Positions 35,145-44,015 of a stretch of 64,000 nt of DNA are shown piece by piece. Source of the DNA: Oxalobacteraceae bacterium OTU3CINTB1 (GTDB lineage: Bacteria; Pseudomonadota; Gammaproteobacteria; Burkholderiales; Burkholderiaceae_D); assembly GCA_024123955.1 (NCBI GenBank), contig CP099652.1:5270001-5334000 (forward strand). The letters are read 5' to 3'. The notes under the pieces are model-generated. The model saw nothing but the letters and a program-made list of their open reading frames with translations, did not search any database and had not been told where the DNA came from. Made by a program: the position numbers and the translations under genes. Numbering within the stretch: position 1 is the stretch's first letter; each line of letters begins with the position of its first letter.

Positions 35145-36266
35145 TTAGACAGGCAACGGCGGCTCTTCCATCAGCGCGACCTGCTCGCGCAATTCGAGGA
35201 TGCGGTCTTGCCAGTAACGTTGCGTATTAAACCACGGAAACGCCGCTGGGAACGCCGGGTCGTCCCAGCGCCGCGCCAGCCAGGCCGAATAATGAATCAA
35301 CCGCAGCGTGCGCAGCGCCTCGACCAGATGCAGCTGGCGCGGGTTGAATTCGCAGAAATCCTCGTAGCCGGCCAGGATGTCGGACATCTGGCGTACCTGC
35401 TCGCCCCGGTCGCCGGACAGCATCATCCACAGGTCCTGGATCGCCGGCCCCATGCGGCTGTCGTCGAAGTCGACGAAGTGCGGCCCGGCATCCGTCCACA
35501 GCACGTTGCCGCCATGGCAATCACCATGCAGACGCAGTTGCGGCAACTCCCCCGCCCTGTCGTACGAACGGCGCACACCGTCGAGCGCCTGCTGCGAGAC
35601 GCTGGCATACGCCTCTTGCAAATCCGCCGGAATGAATTGATTCGTTTGCAGGAATTCGCGCGGCTCGGTGCCGAAGGTGGCGATATCCAGCGCCGGCCGC
35701 TCCAGATACGGCTTGACCGCGCCGACCGCGTGGATGCGGGCAATGAAACGCCCGGTCCACTCCAGCACCGACGGATCGCTCAGCTCGGGCGCGCGGCCGC
35801 CGTGGCGGGTGAAGACGGCAAAGCGGAAGCCGTTAAAGTGATGCAAGGTCCGGCCGTCCAGCGCCAGCGCCGGCACCACCGGGATCTCGCGCGCGGTCAA
35901 CTCCTCGGTGAAGGCATGCTCCTCGAGGATGGCGGCGTCGCTCCAGCGCCCCGGACGATAGAACTTGACCACCAGCGGCAGCGCGTCTTCGATGCCGACC
36001 TGGTAGACGCGGTTTTCATAGCTGTTCAGCGCCAGCAGGCGGCCGTCGCCGCGCAGGCCGATGCTGTCGAGCGCGTCGAGCACGCATTCGGGATTGAGCG
36101 CGGAATACGGGTGCGGCACGCGCGCCGGGGCCACGGCGCCGTTATCGGCGGCAGCAAAGTCGCCGTCGTCGGCTCCGCCCTGCGGCCCGGCCATGGCGGC
36201 GGCCAACGCGGCGGCGCGGGCGTCTTCTTCTTCGTCGTCTAAATGATCTTGGTTATCTTGGTTCAT
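35145..36266 (-). CDS. srkA: Stress response kinase A (YihE/SrkA)
   Basis: 373 residues. A non-homologous acidic N-terminal extension (about 1-50, DEEEDARAAALAAAMAG...) precedes the APH-like kinase fold. It shows Lys101 in LVVKFYRPGRW, the catalytic loop HGDCHGGN (247-254) and the metal-binding FVDFDD (264-269). In Escherichia coli SrkA (YihE) is a Ser/Thr kinase that counteracts stress-induced death, partly with the Cpx response. Length beyond the extension is typical. It is transcribed divergently from the SEC-C protein gene, with only about 60 bp between the starts, which includes a TATACT -10-like box for the plus-strand gene at 36293. Confidence 0.92.
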   Translation of the reverse strand: MNQDNQDHLDDEEEDARAAALAAAMAGPQGGADDGDFAAADNGAVAPARVPHPYSALNPECVLDALDSIGLRGDGRLLALNSYENRVYQVGIEDALPLVVKFYRPGRWSDAAILEEHAFTEELTAREIPVVPALALDGRTLHHFNGFRFAVFTRHGGRAPELSDPSVLEWTGRFIARIHAVGAVKPYLERPALDIATFGTEPREFLQTNQFIPADLQEAYASVSQQALDGVRRSYDRAGELPQLRLHGDCHGGNVLWTDAGPHFVDFDDSRMGPAIQDLWMMLSGDRGEQVRQMSDILAGYEDFCEFNPRQLHLVEALRTLRLIHYSAWLARRWDDPAFPAAFPWFNTQRYWQDRILELREQVALMEEPPLPV

Positions 36267-36329
36267 CCCCGCATTGTACGGGGCGCGGCGTGTATACTGT
36301 CGCCTTCAACCCAATAAAAAGAGCAAGCC

Positions 36330-37037
<708 letters not shown>

Positions 37038-37057
37038 GCCGTCGTTTGCGTGGTTAA

Positions 37058-37087
37058 GTCCCTATTCGCTGCGCAAGGGATAGGGAC
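37058..37087 (+). terminator. Stem-loop after the SEC-C gene
   Basis: GTCCCTAT / ATAGGGAC, an 8-bp perfect stem with a 14-base loop, 20 bp past the stop codon; only AAAG-rich sequence follows, so termination strength is doubtful. Confidence 0.35.
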
Positions 37088-37137
37088 AAAGTTGCACCAA
37101 CTCAAGTAGAATTTCGGCATTCATTATCAGGATGCCC

Positions 37138-38469
37138 ATGTTCTCACTGCCTTTCAAGCTCCCCACCACCGCCACCGCGCCGTTCTGCCCGTCCGAAGTG
37201 GCCGGCACCGTCCACGTGCCGGAGGGCGATCCGTTCTGGAAAAAAGTGCTGCGCTTCGCCGGTCCCGGCCTGCTGGTCTCGGTCGGCTACATGGACCCGG
37301 GCAACTGGGCCACGGCGATCCAGGGCGGCTCGCAGTTCGGCTATCAGCTCTTGTTCGTGGTCGTGCTGTCGAGCCTGGCCGCCATCGTGCTGCAATGCCT
37401 GAGCATGCGCCTGGGCATCGTCACCGGCAAGGACCTGGCCGTGCACTGCCGCGAGCAGTACAAGCCGCCGGTGGCCAAGACCTTGTGGGGCTTCGCCGAA
37501 ATTTCCATCATCGCCTGCGACCTGGCCGAGGTGCTCGGCTGCGCGCTGGCGTTCAAGCTGCTGCTGGGCGTATCGCTGCCGACCGGCGTCGCGCTCACCG
37601 CGCTCGACACGCTGCTCATCCTTGGCCTGAAAGGCAAAGGGTTCCGCCAGATCGAAGCGATCGTGCTGGCGCTGATCCTGACGGTGGCCACCTGCCTGTT
37701 CACCGAGCTCATTTTCGTCAAGCCGGACTGGAACGCCGTCGTGGCGGGACTGGTGCCGTCGCTGTCGACCCTGTCGTCGCGCGAGCCGCTGTACCTGGCC
37801 ATCGGCATCCTCGGCGCGACCGTGATGCCGCACAATCTGTACCTGCACTCGTCGGTGGTGCAGACGCGCGTGGTGTCGCAAAAGGCCAGCGCCAAGCGCG
37901 AGGCGATCGGTTTGTCGCGCATCGACACCGTCGTCTCGCTGCTGCTGGCGTTGCTGATCAACGGTTCCATCCTGGTGCTGGCGGCGGCCGCCTTCCACGA
38001 GCCGGGCAACACCCGCGTGCTCGACATCGACGACGCCTATTTGCTGCTCGCGCCGGTGGCCGGCACGGCGCTGGCGGCGACCTTGTTCGCTCTGGCGCTG
38101 CTGGCGTCGGGGCAAAGCTCCACCTTCACCGGCACCATCGCAGGCCAGGTCATCATGGAAGGTTTTCTGAAAATGAAGATTCCGTGCTGGCAGCGGCGCG
38201 CCCTCACGCGCGGGCTGGCGCTGATTCCGGCCATGATCGGCGTGCTGACGTTGGGCGAACATTCCGTCGGCAAGCTGCTGGTGCTGAGCCAGGTGGTGCT
38301 GAGCATGCAACTGCCGTTCGCCATGTATCCGCTGATCAGCCTGACGTCGCAACGCCGCATCATGGGCGACTTCGTCAACGCCTGGTGGACCACGGCGTTG
38401 TCGTGGTTCCTGTTCGCGGTCATCTCCAGCGCGAATGCGTGGCTGGTGTGGCAGGCGCTCGCGGGATAA
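37138..38469 (+). CDS. mntH: NRAMP-family Mn(II)/Fe(II) transporter
   Basis: 443 residues with 11 predicted membrane helices. The two metal-site signatures are intact: DPGN (53-56, in GYMDPGNWATAI) in helix 1 and MPHN (230-233, in GATVMPHNLYLHSS) in helix 6. The protein would import manganese or iron with protons. The ATG at 37138 is preferred over 37132 because AGGA ends 5 bases before it and overlaps the earlier ATG. I see no MntR- or Fur-like box that I can defend upstream. It is a lone gene followed by a dispersed repeat element. Confidence 0.93.
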   Translation: MFSLPFKLPTTATAPFCPSEVAGTVHVPEGDPFWKKVLRFAGPGLLVSVGYMDPGNWATAIQGGSQFGYQLLFVVVLSSLAAIVLQCLSMRLGIVTGKDLAVHCREQYKPPVAKTLWGFAEISIIACDLAEVLGCALAFKLLLGVSLPTGVALTALDTLLILGLKGKGFRQIEAIVLALILTVATCLFTELIFVKPDWNAVVAGLVPSLSTLSSREPLYLAIGILGATVMPHNLYLHSSVVQTRVVSQKASAKREAIGLSRIDTVVSLLLALLINGSILVLAAAAFHEPGNTRVLDIDDAYLLLAPVAGTALAATLFALALLASGQSSTFTGTIAGQVIMEGFLKMKIPCWQRRALTRGLALIPAMIGVLTLGEHSVGKLLVLSQVVLSMQLPFAMYPLISLTSQRRIMGDFVNAWWTTALSWFLFAVISSANAWLVWQALAG

Positions 38470-38494
38470 CGAGGCGGGGATATAACCTTGGAGA

Positions 38495-38588
38495 CACGTA
38501 GGGCGGATTAGGCGGAACGCCGTAATCCGCCATGCACGAGCCGCCGACGGAGCTTGGCGGATTACGCTACGCTAATCCGCCCTACGTG
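38495..38588. repeat. GTAGGGCGGATTA-type intergenic palindromic repeat
   Basis: Left arm CACGTAGGGCGGATTAG (from 38495) and its inverted copy at the right end (to 38588), with inner arms CGTAATCCGCC / GGCGGATTACG. This is a well-known type of dispersed proteobacterial REP-like element. Its right end overlaps the 3' end of the hydrolase gene and supplies that gene's final codons and TAG stop. Confidence 0.75.
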
Positions 38589-39486
38589 GTTCAGATGGTT
38601 TCAAACTTACCTGTCCATCGCCGTCGCGCAAGATAAACGCTGCCACGTCATCCAACGTCGGCGCCAGCCAGCGTAGCGGTGCGGCGATCGAGCCGACCAG
38701 CGTGGTGTGGCTGACCTTGTCGTAGTAAAGCTCTTTGACGTCAACGTGATTGGCGCGCAGCCGTTCCGCCAGATGGCCGGTGTTCCGCTGCGGGTCCACC
38801 AGCTTGTCACTACGCGCCGCGATCAGCAACGCCGGCGGCGAGGCGGCCGACACATGCCGCACGGGCTGCGATTCCGGCGGCGAATCCGGGAAATGAAACA
38901 CCGGCTTGGTGGTCGGATTTTCGATCGGCAAAAAGTCATACGGCCCGGCCAGGCCGATCCATCCGCGCAGATCCCCGATAGACATGCCCTGCTTTTTAAG
39001 CCAACGCTCGTCGAGCGCCACCATCGCCGCGTTGTACGCGCCGGCGCTGTGGCCCATCACATACAAGCGCCTGGGATCGCCGCCGTAACGGCCGGCCTGC
39101 CTGGCGGCCCACGCCACCGCCTGCGCCGCGTCATCCAGAAAATCGGGATAGCTCACCTCGGGATAGAGCCGGTAATCGGCGACCACAGTGACGATGCCGC
39201 GCGACGCCAGCGCCCGGCCGACGAACGCATAGTCTGCACGCTCGCCCGCCACCCAGTTGCCACCGTAGAAGAACACCACCACTGGCGCCTTGCCGTTGGC
39301 GTCTTTCGGACGGTAGACGTCGAGCATGCGGCGTGGCCCCTCGCCATAGGACAGACCGGCGGTGCGTTCGGAGGCGCCGCCGGGCGACAACGCGTTAAGC
39401 GCAGTCAGCGGCGAACAGGCCGCCAGCGCCAGCAAAACCGGCACGGCGACCGCAAGCGCGAGGTAGGAACGAGGGATGCGGGTCAT
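38572..39486 (-). CDS. Alpha/beta-hydrolase lipoprotein (BD-FAE/esterase-lipase type)
   Basis: 304 residues. A lipoprotein signal with lipobox LAAC (Cys24) is followed by an alpha/beta-hydrolase domain. The oxyanion region YGGNW (74-78, standing in for HGGGW) precedes the nucleophile elbow GHSAG (Ser147); a late Asp and the His in KVSHTTLVGSI complete a plausible triad. The family hydrolyses short esters or feruloyl/acetyl groups, but the substrate is unknown. The last residues, EPRRAD, and the stop codon are read from a dispersed intergenic repeat, so the original C terminus may have been slightly different. The start at 39486 has no strong RBS but begins the signal peptide. Confidence 0.85.
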   Translation of the reverse strand: MTRIPRSYLALAVAVPVLLALAACSPLTALNALSPGGASERTAGLSYGEGPRRMLDVYRPKDANGKAPVVVFFYGGNWVAGERADYAFVGRALASRGIVTVVADYRLYPEVSYPDFLDDAAQAVAWAARQAGRYGGDPRRLYVMGHSAGAYNAAMVALDERWLKKQGMSIGDLRGWIGLAGPYDFLPIENPTTKPVFHFPDSPPESQPVRHVSAASPPALLIAARSDKLVDPQRNTGHLAERLRANHVDVKELYYDKVSHTTLVGSIAAPLRWLAPTLDDVAAFILRDGDGQVSLKPSEPRRAD

Positions 39487-39591
39487 GGCAATGGATGAGT
39501 TCGTTGGAATCCGGCCAGTGTAGAAGCGTTACGCACCGCCCACATTCGGTTTCATTAACGAACGGTGCGTTCAATCACTTATGGAGCCGCC

Positions 39592-40602
39592 CTATTTGAC
39601 CTGCGCGCTCCAGTCGCTCAGCATGTAACCACCCGGCACGCCACGGCACAGGCGCGCCGATGACGCCGACGCCAGCTTGAAGCCTTCCGCCGTCCACAGC
39701 CAGGTCGCCTGCATGTTGCAGTCGCCCAGCCCGCGCCCTTTCGCAAAGCTACCCAGCTCGCCCTTGTCGAACGATACATTGAGCAACTCGTTGTCCGGCG
39801 CGCCGTCGGCGTCGGTCAACCGCGCCCGCTGGGCCGCGTACGGCGCCTTGTCATTGGCCGTCCAGACTGCAAAGCTGGACTGGTAGGCGCCGCGCCCGCA
39901 TTCAATCAGCAGCAACACCTTCGACGCCGACAAACGATAAATTTCGCTCTGCGACTCACCGCCGCCAATCAGATCCGGCTGCTCGTCACACCCACCTTTC
40001 GGCAACTTCTTGACGATCACCGGCAGCAAGGCCGCGTCCTGCTTGCGCTCCGCCACCGGCGGCAGGCCACGCAGCACCGGCACGGGCACAGCCGGCAATA
40101 CCGTGCTGGCGGGTTTGGTACCCGGCTTCACCAGTGCAGTCACGGTGCCAACCCGCCCTTGCAAATCGTCCATCTTCAGCAACGCCGCCTTCATGCCCGC
40201 CAGAGACAGCCTCCACTTGGTTTTGCCATCGGTGACATCCGCATACCCCGCATCCAGCAGCGCCGGCAGCAACTGGGCAAGCTGCGCCGGTTTCAACTCG
40301 GCCTCCGAGGTCAAACCGGGCAAAGCCAGCTTCCCAACCCGCAAGGTCAGCGGGCCGACGGCGGTCTCATCCTGATTGATCGCGGTCAGCTTCGCCGCCA
40401 CGGCCCCGTTCGGACCGGCCGCACGCCCCAGCCACAACGCCACCGGCGCACTATCGCCCTCATCGGCCTGATACCCGACCGCCTCGCAGGCGCGCGTGTT
40501 GTCGCAAGCAACCTCCCAATCCTTGATCGTGAAATGGGCGGCGCTGGCCATCGAGCCGACCAGCGCCAGCGCTGCGGCGACAAAACATTGCAAAATCTTC
40601 AT
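39592..40602 (-). CDS. DUF1176 domain periplasmic protein
   Basis: 336 residues. The signal peptide (1-21, ending ASA) is followed by the DUF1176 opening HFTIKDWEVACDNTRACEAVGYQ, which resembles the invasion-associated/DUF1176 family. Several cysteines (CDNTRAC, GGCDEQ, GDCNMQATW, LCRGVPGGYM) suggest disulfides in the periplasm. The function of the family is unknown. It sits downstream of orn on the same strand but behind a clear terminator, so it is probably transcribed separately. Confidence 0.85.
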   Translation of the reverse strand: MKILQCFVAAALALVGSMASAAHFTIKDWEVACDNTRACEAVGYQADEGDSAPVALWLGRAAGPNGAVAAKLTAINQDETAVGPLTLRVGKLALPGLTSEAELKPAQLAQLLPALLDAGYADVTDGKTKWRLSLAGMKAALLKMDDLQGRVGTVTALVKPGTKPASTVLPAVPVPVLRGLPPVAERKQDAALLPVIVKKLPKGGCDEQPDLIGGGESQSEIYRLSASKVLLLIECGRGAYQSSFAVWTANDKAPYAAQRARLTDADGAPDNELLNVSFDKGELGSFAKGRGLGDCNMQATWLWTAEGFKLASASSARLCRGVPGGYMLSDWSAQVK

Positions 40603-40619
40603 GACTTACCTTTCAGACG

Positions 40620-40647
40620 AAAAAAAACAGGTTCAACCGAACCTGTT
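40620..40647 (-). terminator. Terminator of orn
   Basis: Perfect 9-bp stem AACAGGTTC / GAACCTGTT with loop AACC, followed on the minus strand by a run of T, 21 bp past the orn stop codon. Confidence 0.85.
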
Positions 40648-40667
40648 CCGATGGACGCGCGCGTCCC

Positions 40668-41264
40668 TTACAGCTTGATGAAATGCTCGCGGTAGTACTT
40701 GAGCTCTTCGATCGATTCGATGATGTCGGCCATGGCCGTGTGCATCTGGTGCTTCTTGAAGCCGGCCACCATCTCCGGCTTCCAGCGTTTGCCCAGCTCT
40801 TTCAACGTCGACACGTCGATGTTGCGATAATGGAAATACGCCTCCAGCTTCGGCATGTAGCGCACCATGAATCGGCGGTCCTGGCCGATGGTGTTGCCGC
40901 ACATCGGCGCTTTGCCCTTCGGTACCCACAGCTTCATGAACTTGATCAGTTCTTCCTCGGCCTGCGCCTCGGTCACGGTCGACGCCTTGACCTTCTCGAT
41001 CAGGCCGGAGCGGCCGTGCGTGCCCTTGTTCCAGGCGTCCATGCCGTCGAGCACCGCGTCGCTCTGGTGTACCACCATCACCGGGCCCTCGGCCAGCACG
41101 TTCAGGTGCATGTCGGTGACGACCACGGCCACTTCGATGATGCGGTCGGTGTCCGGCTCCAGACCGGTCATCTCCATATCGACCCAGACCAGATTCATTT
41201 CATTCTGGCGCGGGGTAATCACCGCCGGAGCGGAACCTTCTGGCAAATCGTTAGCTTGTGACAT
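40668..41264 (-). CDS. orn: Oligoribonuclease
   Basis: 198 residues. DEDDh 3'-5' exoribonuclease: Asp29 and Glu31 in [36 protein letters not shown] carrying the third acidic residue, and the His/Asp pair in QMHTAMADI. It degrades di- to pentanucleotides, including pGpG produced by c-di-GMP phosphodiesterases, which links it functionally to the c-di-GMP genes at the other end of the window. The N-terminal extension of about 22 residues relative to E. coli is normal for Burkholderiales. GAGAG lies 6 bases before the start. It is divergent from the M48 protease gene. Confidence 0.96.
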   Translation of the reverse strand: MSQANDLPEGSAPAVITPRQNEMNLVWVDMEMTGLEPDTDRIIEVAVVVTDMHLNVLAEGPVMVVHQSDAVLDGMDAWNKGTHGRSGLIEKVKASTVTEAQAEEELIKFMKLWVPKGKAPMCGNTIGQDRRFMVRYMPKLEAYFHYRNIDVSTLKELGKRWKPEMVAGFKKHQMHTAMADIIESIEELKYYREHFIKL

Positions 41265-41328
41265 AATTCTCTCTTGGCTCGCGTGAGCCCACGTTAATCC
41301 GAATCCGCCATTTTCTCACAGGCATAGA

Positions 41329-42600
41329 ATGTATTCACTCGCGTTTTCGATTTTGTTCGTATCTTTCATCATTTTGACCTTGATCGTGCGCTTCTGGCTG
41401 GCCTCGCGCCATATCCGTCATGTGCTGACCCATCGCGGCGCCGTGCCGGCCGAATTCGCCGAGAAGATCCCCCTCGCCGCCCATCAGAAGGCGGCCGATT
41501 ACACCGTTGCGCGCACCAAGTTCGGCCTGTTCACCTTGTTGATCAACACCTTGGTGCTGGTCGGTTTCACCTTGCTTGGCGGCCTGCAGTGGCTGTCGGT
41601 GGAGATCTTTAAACTGACCGGCGGCGGCATGGGCTACCAACTGGCGCTGCTCGCCGCGTTCGCGCTGATCTCGGGCGTCATCGACCTGCCGTTCGACTAT
41701 TACAAGCAGTTCGGCCTCGAACAGCGTTTCGGTTTCAACAAGATGACGCGCGGCCTGTTCTTCGCCGACATGGTCAAGGGCGCCTTGCTGGGCGCGGCCA
41801 TCGGCCTGCCGCTGATGTGGGTCATGCTGACCCTGATGGAGAAATCGGGCGACCTGTGGTGGTTCTACGCGTGGCTGGTGTGGAGCGGCTTCCAGTTGCT
41901 GATGATGGTGCTGTTCCCGACCGTCATCGCACCGATGTTCAACAAGTTCACGCCGCTGGAAGACCAGTCGCTCAAGTCGCGCATCGAAGGCCTGATGAAG
42001 CGCGTCGGCTTCGCCTCGAAGGGCCTGTTCGTGATGGACGGCTCCAAGCGCAGCGCCCACGGCAACGCCTACTTCTCCGGCTTCGGCGCCAACAAGCGCA
42101 TCGTGTTCTTCGACACCCTGCTCTCGCGCCTGCAACCGCAGGAGATCGAGGCGGTGCTGGCGCACGAGCTGGGCCACTTCAAGCTTAAGCACATCATCAA
42201 GCGCATCGTCATGATGTTCGCCATCTCGCTGGGCTTCCTGGCGCTGCTGGGCTACCTGAAGAACCAGGTGTGGTTCTACACCGGCCTCGGCGTCGATCCG
42301 CTGCTGCTGCCGGGCCAGAACAACGACGCCATGGTGCTGCTGTTGTTCATGCTGGCGCTGCCGGTGTTCACCTTCTTGTTCAGCCCCCTGACGTCGATCG
42401 GCTCGCGCAAGCACGAGTTCGAGGCCGACGCCTTTGCCGCCAAGCACACCGATTCGCGCGACCTGGTGTCGGCGCTGGTCAAGATGTACGAGGACAACGC
42501 CTCGACCCTGACGCCGGACCCGCTGCACTCGGCGTTCTACGATTCCCACCCGCCGGCGAGCGTGCGCATCCGGCATCTGAACGCGGCGACCGCAGCATGA
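41329..42600 (+). CDS. M48 family (Ste24-like) membrane zinc metallopeptidase
   Basis: 423 residues with several membrane helices in the N-terminal half and another pair around 300-355. Zinc site HELGH (279-283, in VLAHELGHFKLKH) with the third ligand Glu365 in HEFEADAFAAKH. The overall length and N-terminal membrane domain fit Ste24/CAAX-protease-like enzymes rather than the shorter HtpX. It is probably involved in membrane-protein quality control. The stop overlaps the start of phhB (ATGA), and phhB in turn overlaps rsgA, so the three genes are translationally coupled. Confidence 0.93.
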   Translation: MYSLAFSILFVSFIILTLIVRFWLASRHIRHVLTHRGAVPAEFAEKIPLAAHQKAADYTVARTKFGLFTLLINTLVLVGFTLLGGLQWLSVEIFKLTGGGMGYQLALLAAFALISGVIDLPFDYYKQFGLEQRFGFNKMTRGLFFADMVKGALLGAAIGLPLMWVMLTLMEKSGDLWWFYAWLVWSGFQLLMMVLFPTVIAPMFNKFTPLEDQSLKSRIEGLMKRVGFASKGLFVMDGSKRSAHGNAYFSGFGANKRIVFFDTLLSRLQPQEIEAVLAHELGHFKLKHIIKRIVMMFAISLGFLALLGYLKNQVWFYTGLGVDPLLLPGQNNDAMVLLLFMLALPVFTFLFSPLTSIGSRKHEFEADAFAAKHTDSRDLVSALVKMYEDNASTLTPDPLHSAFYDSHPPASVRIRHLNAATAA

Positions 42601-42968
42601 ACACTTCCCGCACGACGCTCCCCGACCTGCTCGCGGGCCATAGCCGGCCCGCCAAACAGGCGCTGACCGCCGACGAGGCCGCGCGTCTTGCAACGCTCGT
42701 GCCCAACTGGTCGCTGGAAGACGGCAAACTGTGCCGCTCCTTCGGCTTTCTCAATTACTATCGCACCATGGCCTTCGTCAATGCGTTGGCCTACCTGAGC
42801 CACGCCGAAGACCACCACCCGGAAATGACCGTGACTTACAAAAACTGCACCGTGCGCTACGATACCCATTCGGTCGACGATGGGCGTGGCGGCCTGTCGG
42901 ACAACGACTTCATCTGCGCGGCCAAGGCCGACGCGCTGTTCGCGCAACTGGCCAAGGCGTCCGCATGA
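42597..42968 (+). CDS. phhB: 4a-hydroxytetrahydrobiopterin dehydratase
   Basis: 123 residues. A small pterin-4a-carbinolamine dehydratase with the family core AYLSHAEDHHPEMTVTYKNCTVRYDTHSVD, active-site histidines His73/His74 and His91. It recycles the oxidised pterin cofactor of phenylalanine hydroxylase or acts in other pterin recycling. No hydroxylase gene is nearby. The ATG at 42597 overlaps the upstream TGA by four bases; the longer frame starting at 42270 lies inside the protease gene. The N terminus is about 20 residues longer than the minimal PCD fold. Confidence 0.93.
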   Translation: MNTSRTTLPDLLAGHSRPAKQALTADEAARLATLVPNWSLEDGKLCRSFGFLNYYRTMAFVNALAYLSHAEDHHPEMTVTYKNCTVRYDTHSVDDGRGGLSDNDFICAAKADALFAQLAKASA

Positions 42969-43879
42969 GCCAGCAAGCGCCAACCAAGCTCAAGGCGACA
43001 ATCATCGCCGCCCACGGTCGCCACTATCTGGCCGAGGCCGGCGGCGTCAAGCTGCAATGCGTCACGCGCGGCAAGAAGACCAACGTCGCCGTCGGCGACA
43101 TCGTCGATGTCACCATGACCTCGCCCGACCAGGGCGTGATCGACAAGATCGAAGAACGCAAGACCTTGCTGTACCGCTCGGACCAGTACAAATCCAAGCT
43201 GCTGGCGGCCAACCTGACGCAGCTGTTCATCGTCGTCGCGACCGAGCCCGGCTTTGCCGACGACCTGGTGTCACGCTCGCTGGTGGCGGCCGAGGCGGCC
43301 GGCATCCAGGCCCGCCTGATCCTCAACAAGACCGACGTCACCGAATCGCTGGCGCGCACCCGCGAGCGGCTGCAACCGTACGCCTCGCTGGGCTACCCGG
43401 TGCACGAGGTGTCGGCCAAGGCGCACCCGGACGAGGCGCTGGCGGTCCTCAAACCGCTGCTGGCGGGGCAATCGTCGATCCTGATCGGCCAGTCGGGCAT
43501 GGGCAAGTCCTCGCTGATCAACCTCCTGGTGCCGGACGCCGACATCGCCGTGCGGGAAATTTCCGCCGCGCTCGACACCGGCAAGCACACCACCACCTTC
43601 ACAAGGCTGTACCAGTTGCCCGAACTGGGTGAGGGTTCGTCCATCATCGATTCGCCCGGTTTCCAGGAGTTCGGCCTGTACCACCTCAGCGAAGGCATGC
43701 TCGAACGCGCCTTCGTCGATTTTGCGCCCTACCTTGGACATTGCAAGTATTACAATTGCCGGCACCTGATCGAGCCGCAATGCGCCATCCTGGCGGCGGT
43801 CGCCGAGGGCAAGATCACCAAGATGCGCCACACGCTGTACGGCCAACTGTTGCATGAATCGTCGCAAACGCTGTATTAA
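42965..43879 (+). CDS. rsgA: Ribosome small subunit-dependent GTPase A
   Basis: 304 residues. An OB-fold (about 1-70) precedes a circularly permuted GTPase domain. NKTD (G4) comes before GQSGMGKSS (G1) and DSPG (G3), the order diagnostic of RsgA/YjeQ. A C-terminal zinc finger reads CKYYNCRHLIEPQC. It assists late 30S subunit maturation. The ATG at 42965 overlaps the phhB stop (ATGA); the frame starting at 42731 is inside phhB. It ends the M48-phhB-rsgA transcription unit, with no convincing terminator after it. Confidence 0.96.
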   Translation: MSQQAPTKLKATIIAAHGRHYLAEAGGVKLQCVTRGKKTNVAVGDIVDVTMTSPDQGVIDKIEERKTLLYRSDQYKSKLLAANLTQLFIVVATEPGFADDLVSRSLVAAEAAGIQARLILNKTDVTESLARTRERLQPYASLGYPVHEVSAKAHPDEALAVLKPLLAGQSSILIGQSGMGKSSLINLLVPDADIAVREISAALDTGKHTTTFTRLYQLPELGEGSSIIDSPGFQEFGLYHLSEGMLERAFVDFAPYLGHCKYYNCRHLIEPQCAILAAVAEGKITKMRHTLYGQLLHESSQTLY

Positions 43880-43946
43880 ATAGTACTCTTGCATCATAGG
43901 AGCCACCTTTTGCGTGGCCCGCGCACACGGTATCCGGTTTGGCGAT

Positions 43947-43969
43947 TATAATTCTCAAGGGAAATTATA
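43947..43969. promoter_or_regulatory. TATAATT inverted repeat, candidate promoter/operator
   Basis: TATAATT-CTCAAGGGA-AATTATA, perfect 7-bp arms 47 bp upstream of the histidine kinase start. The left arm is a consensus -10 hexamer, so a dimeric regulator binding here would cover the promoter. No good -35 is visible. Confidence 0.35.
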
Positions 43970-44015
43970 CGTGCGTTTCCATCAACACATTTAGATGCGC
44001 GGTTCGAGGACATCG

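Noticed and set aside
33840..36242. Open frame of 800 codons on the plus strand over srkA and the alpha-galactosidase gene
   Set aside because: It spans two clear minus-strand genes and their gap; composition is that of an antisense shadow.
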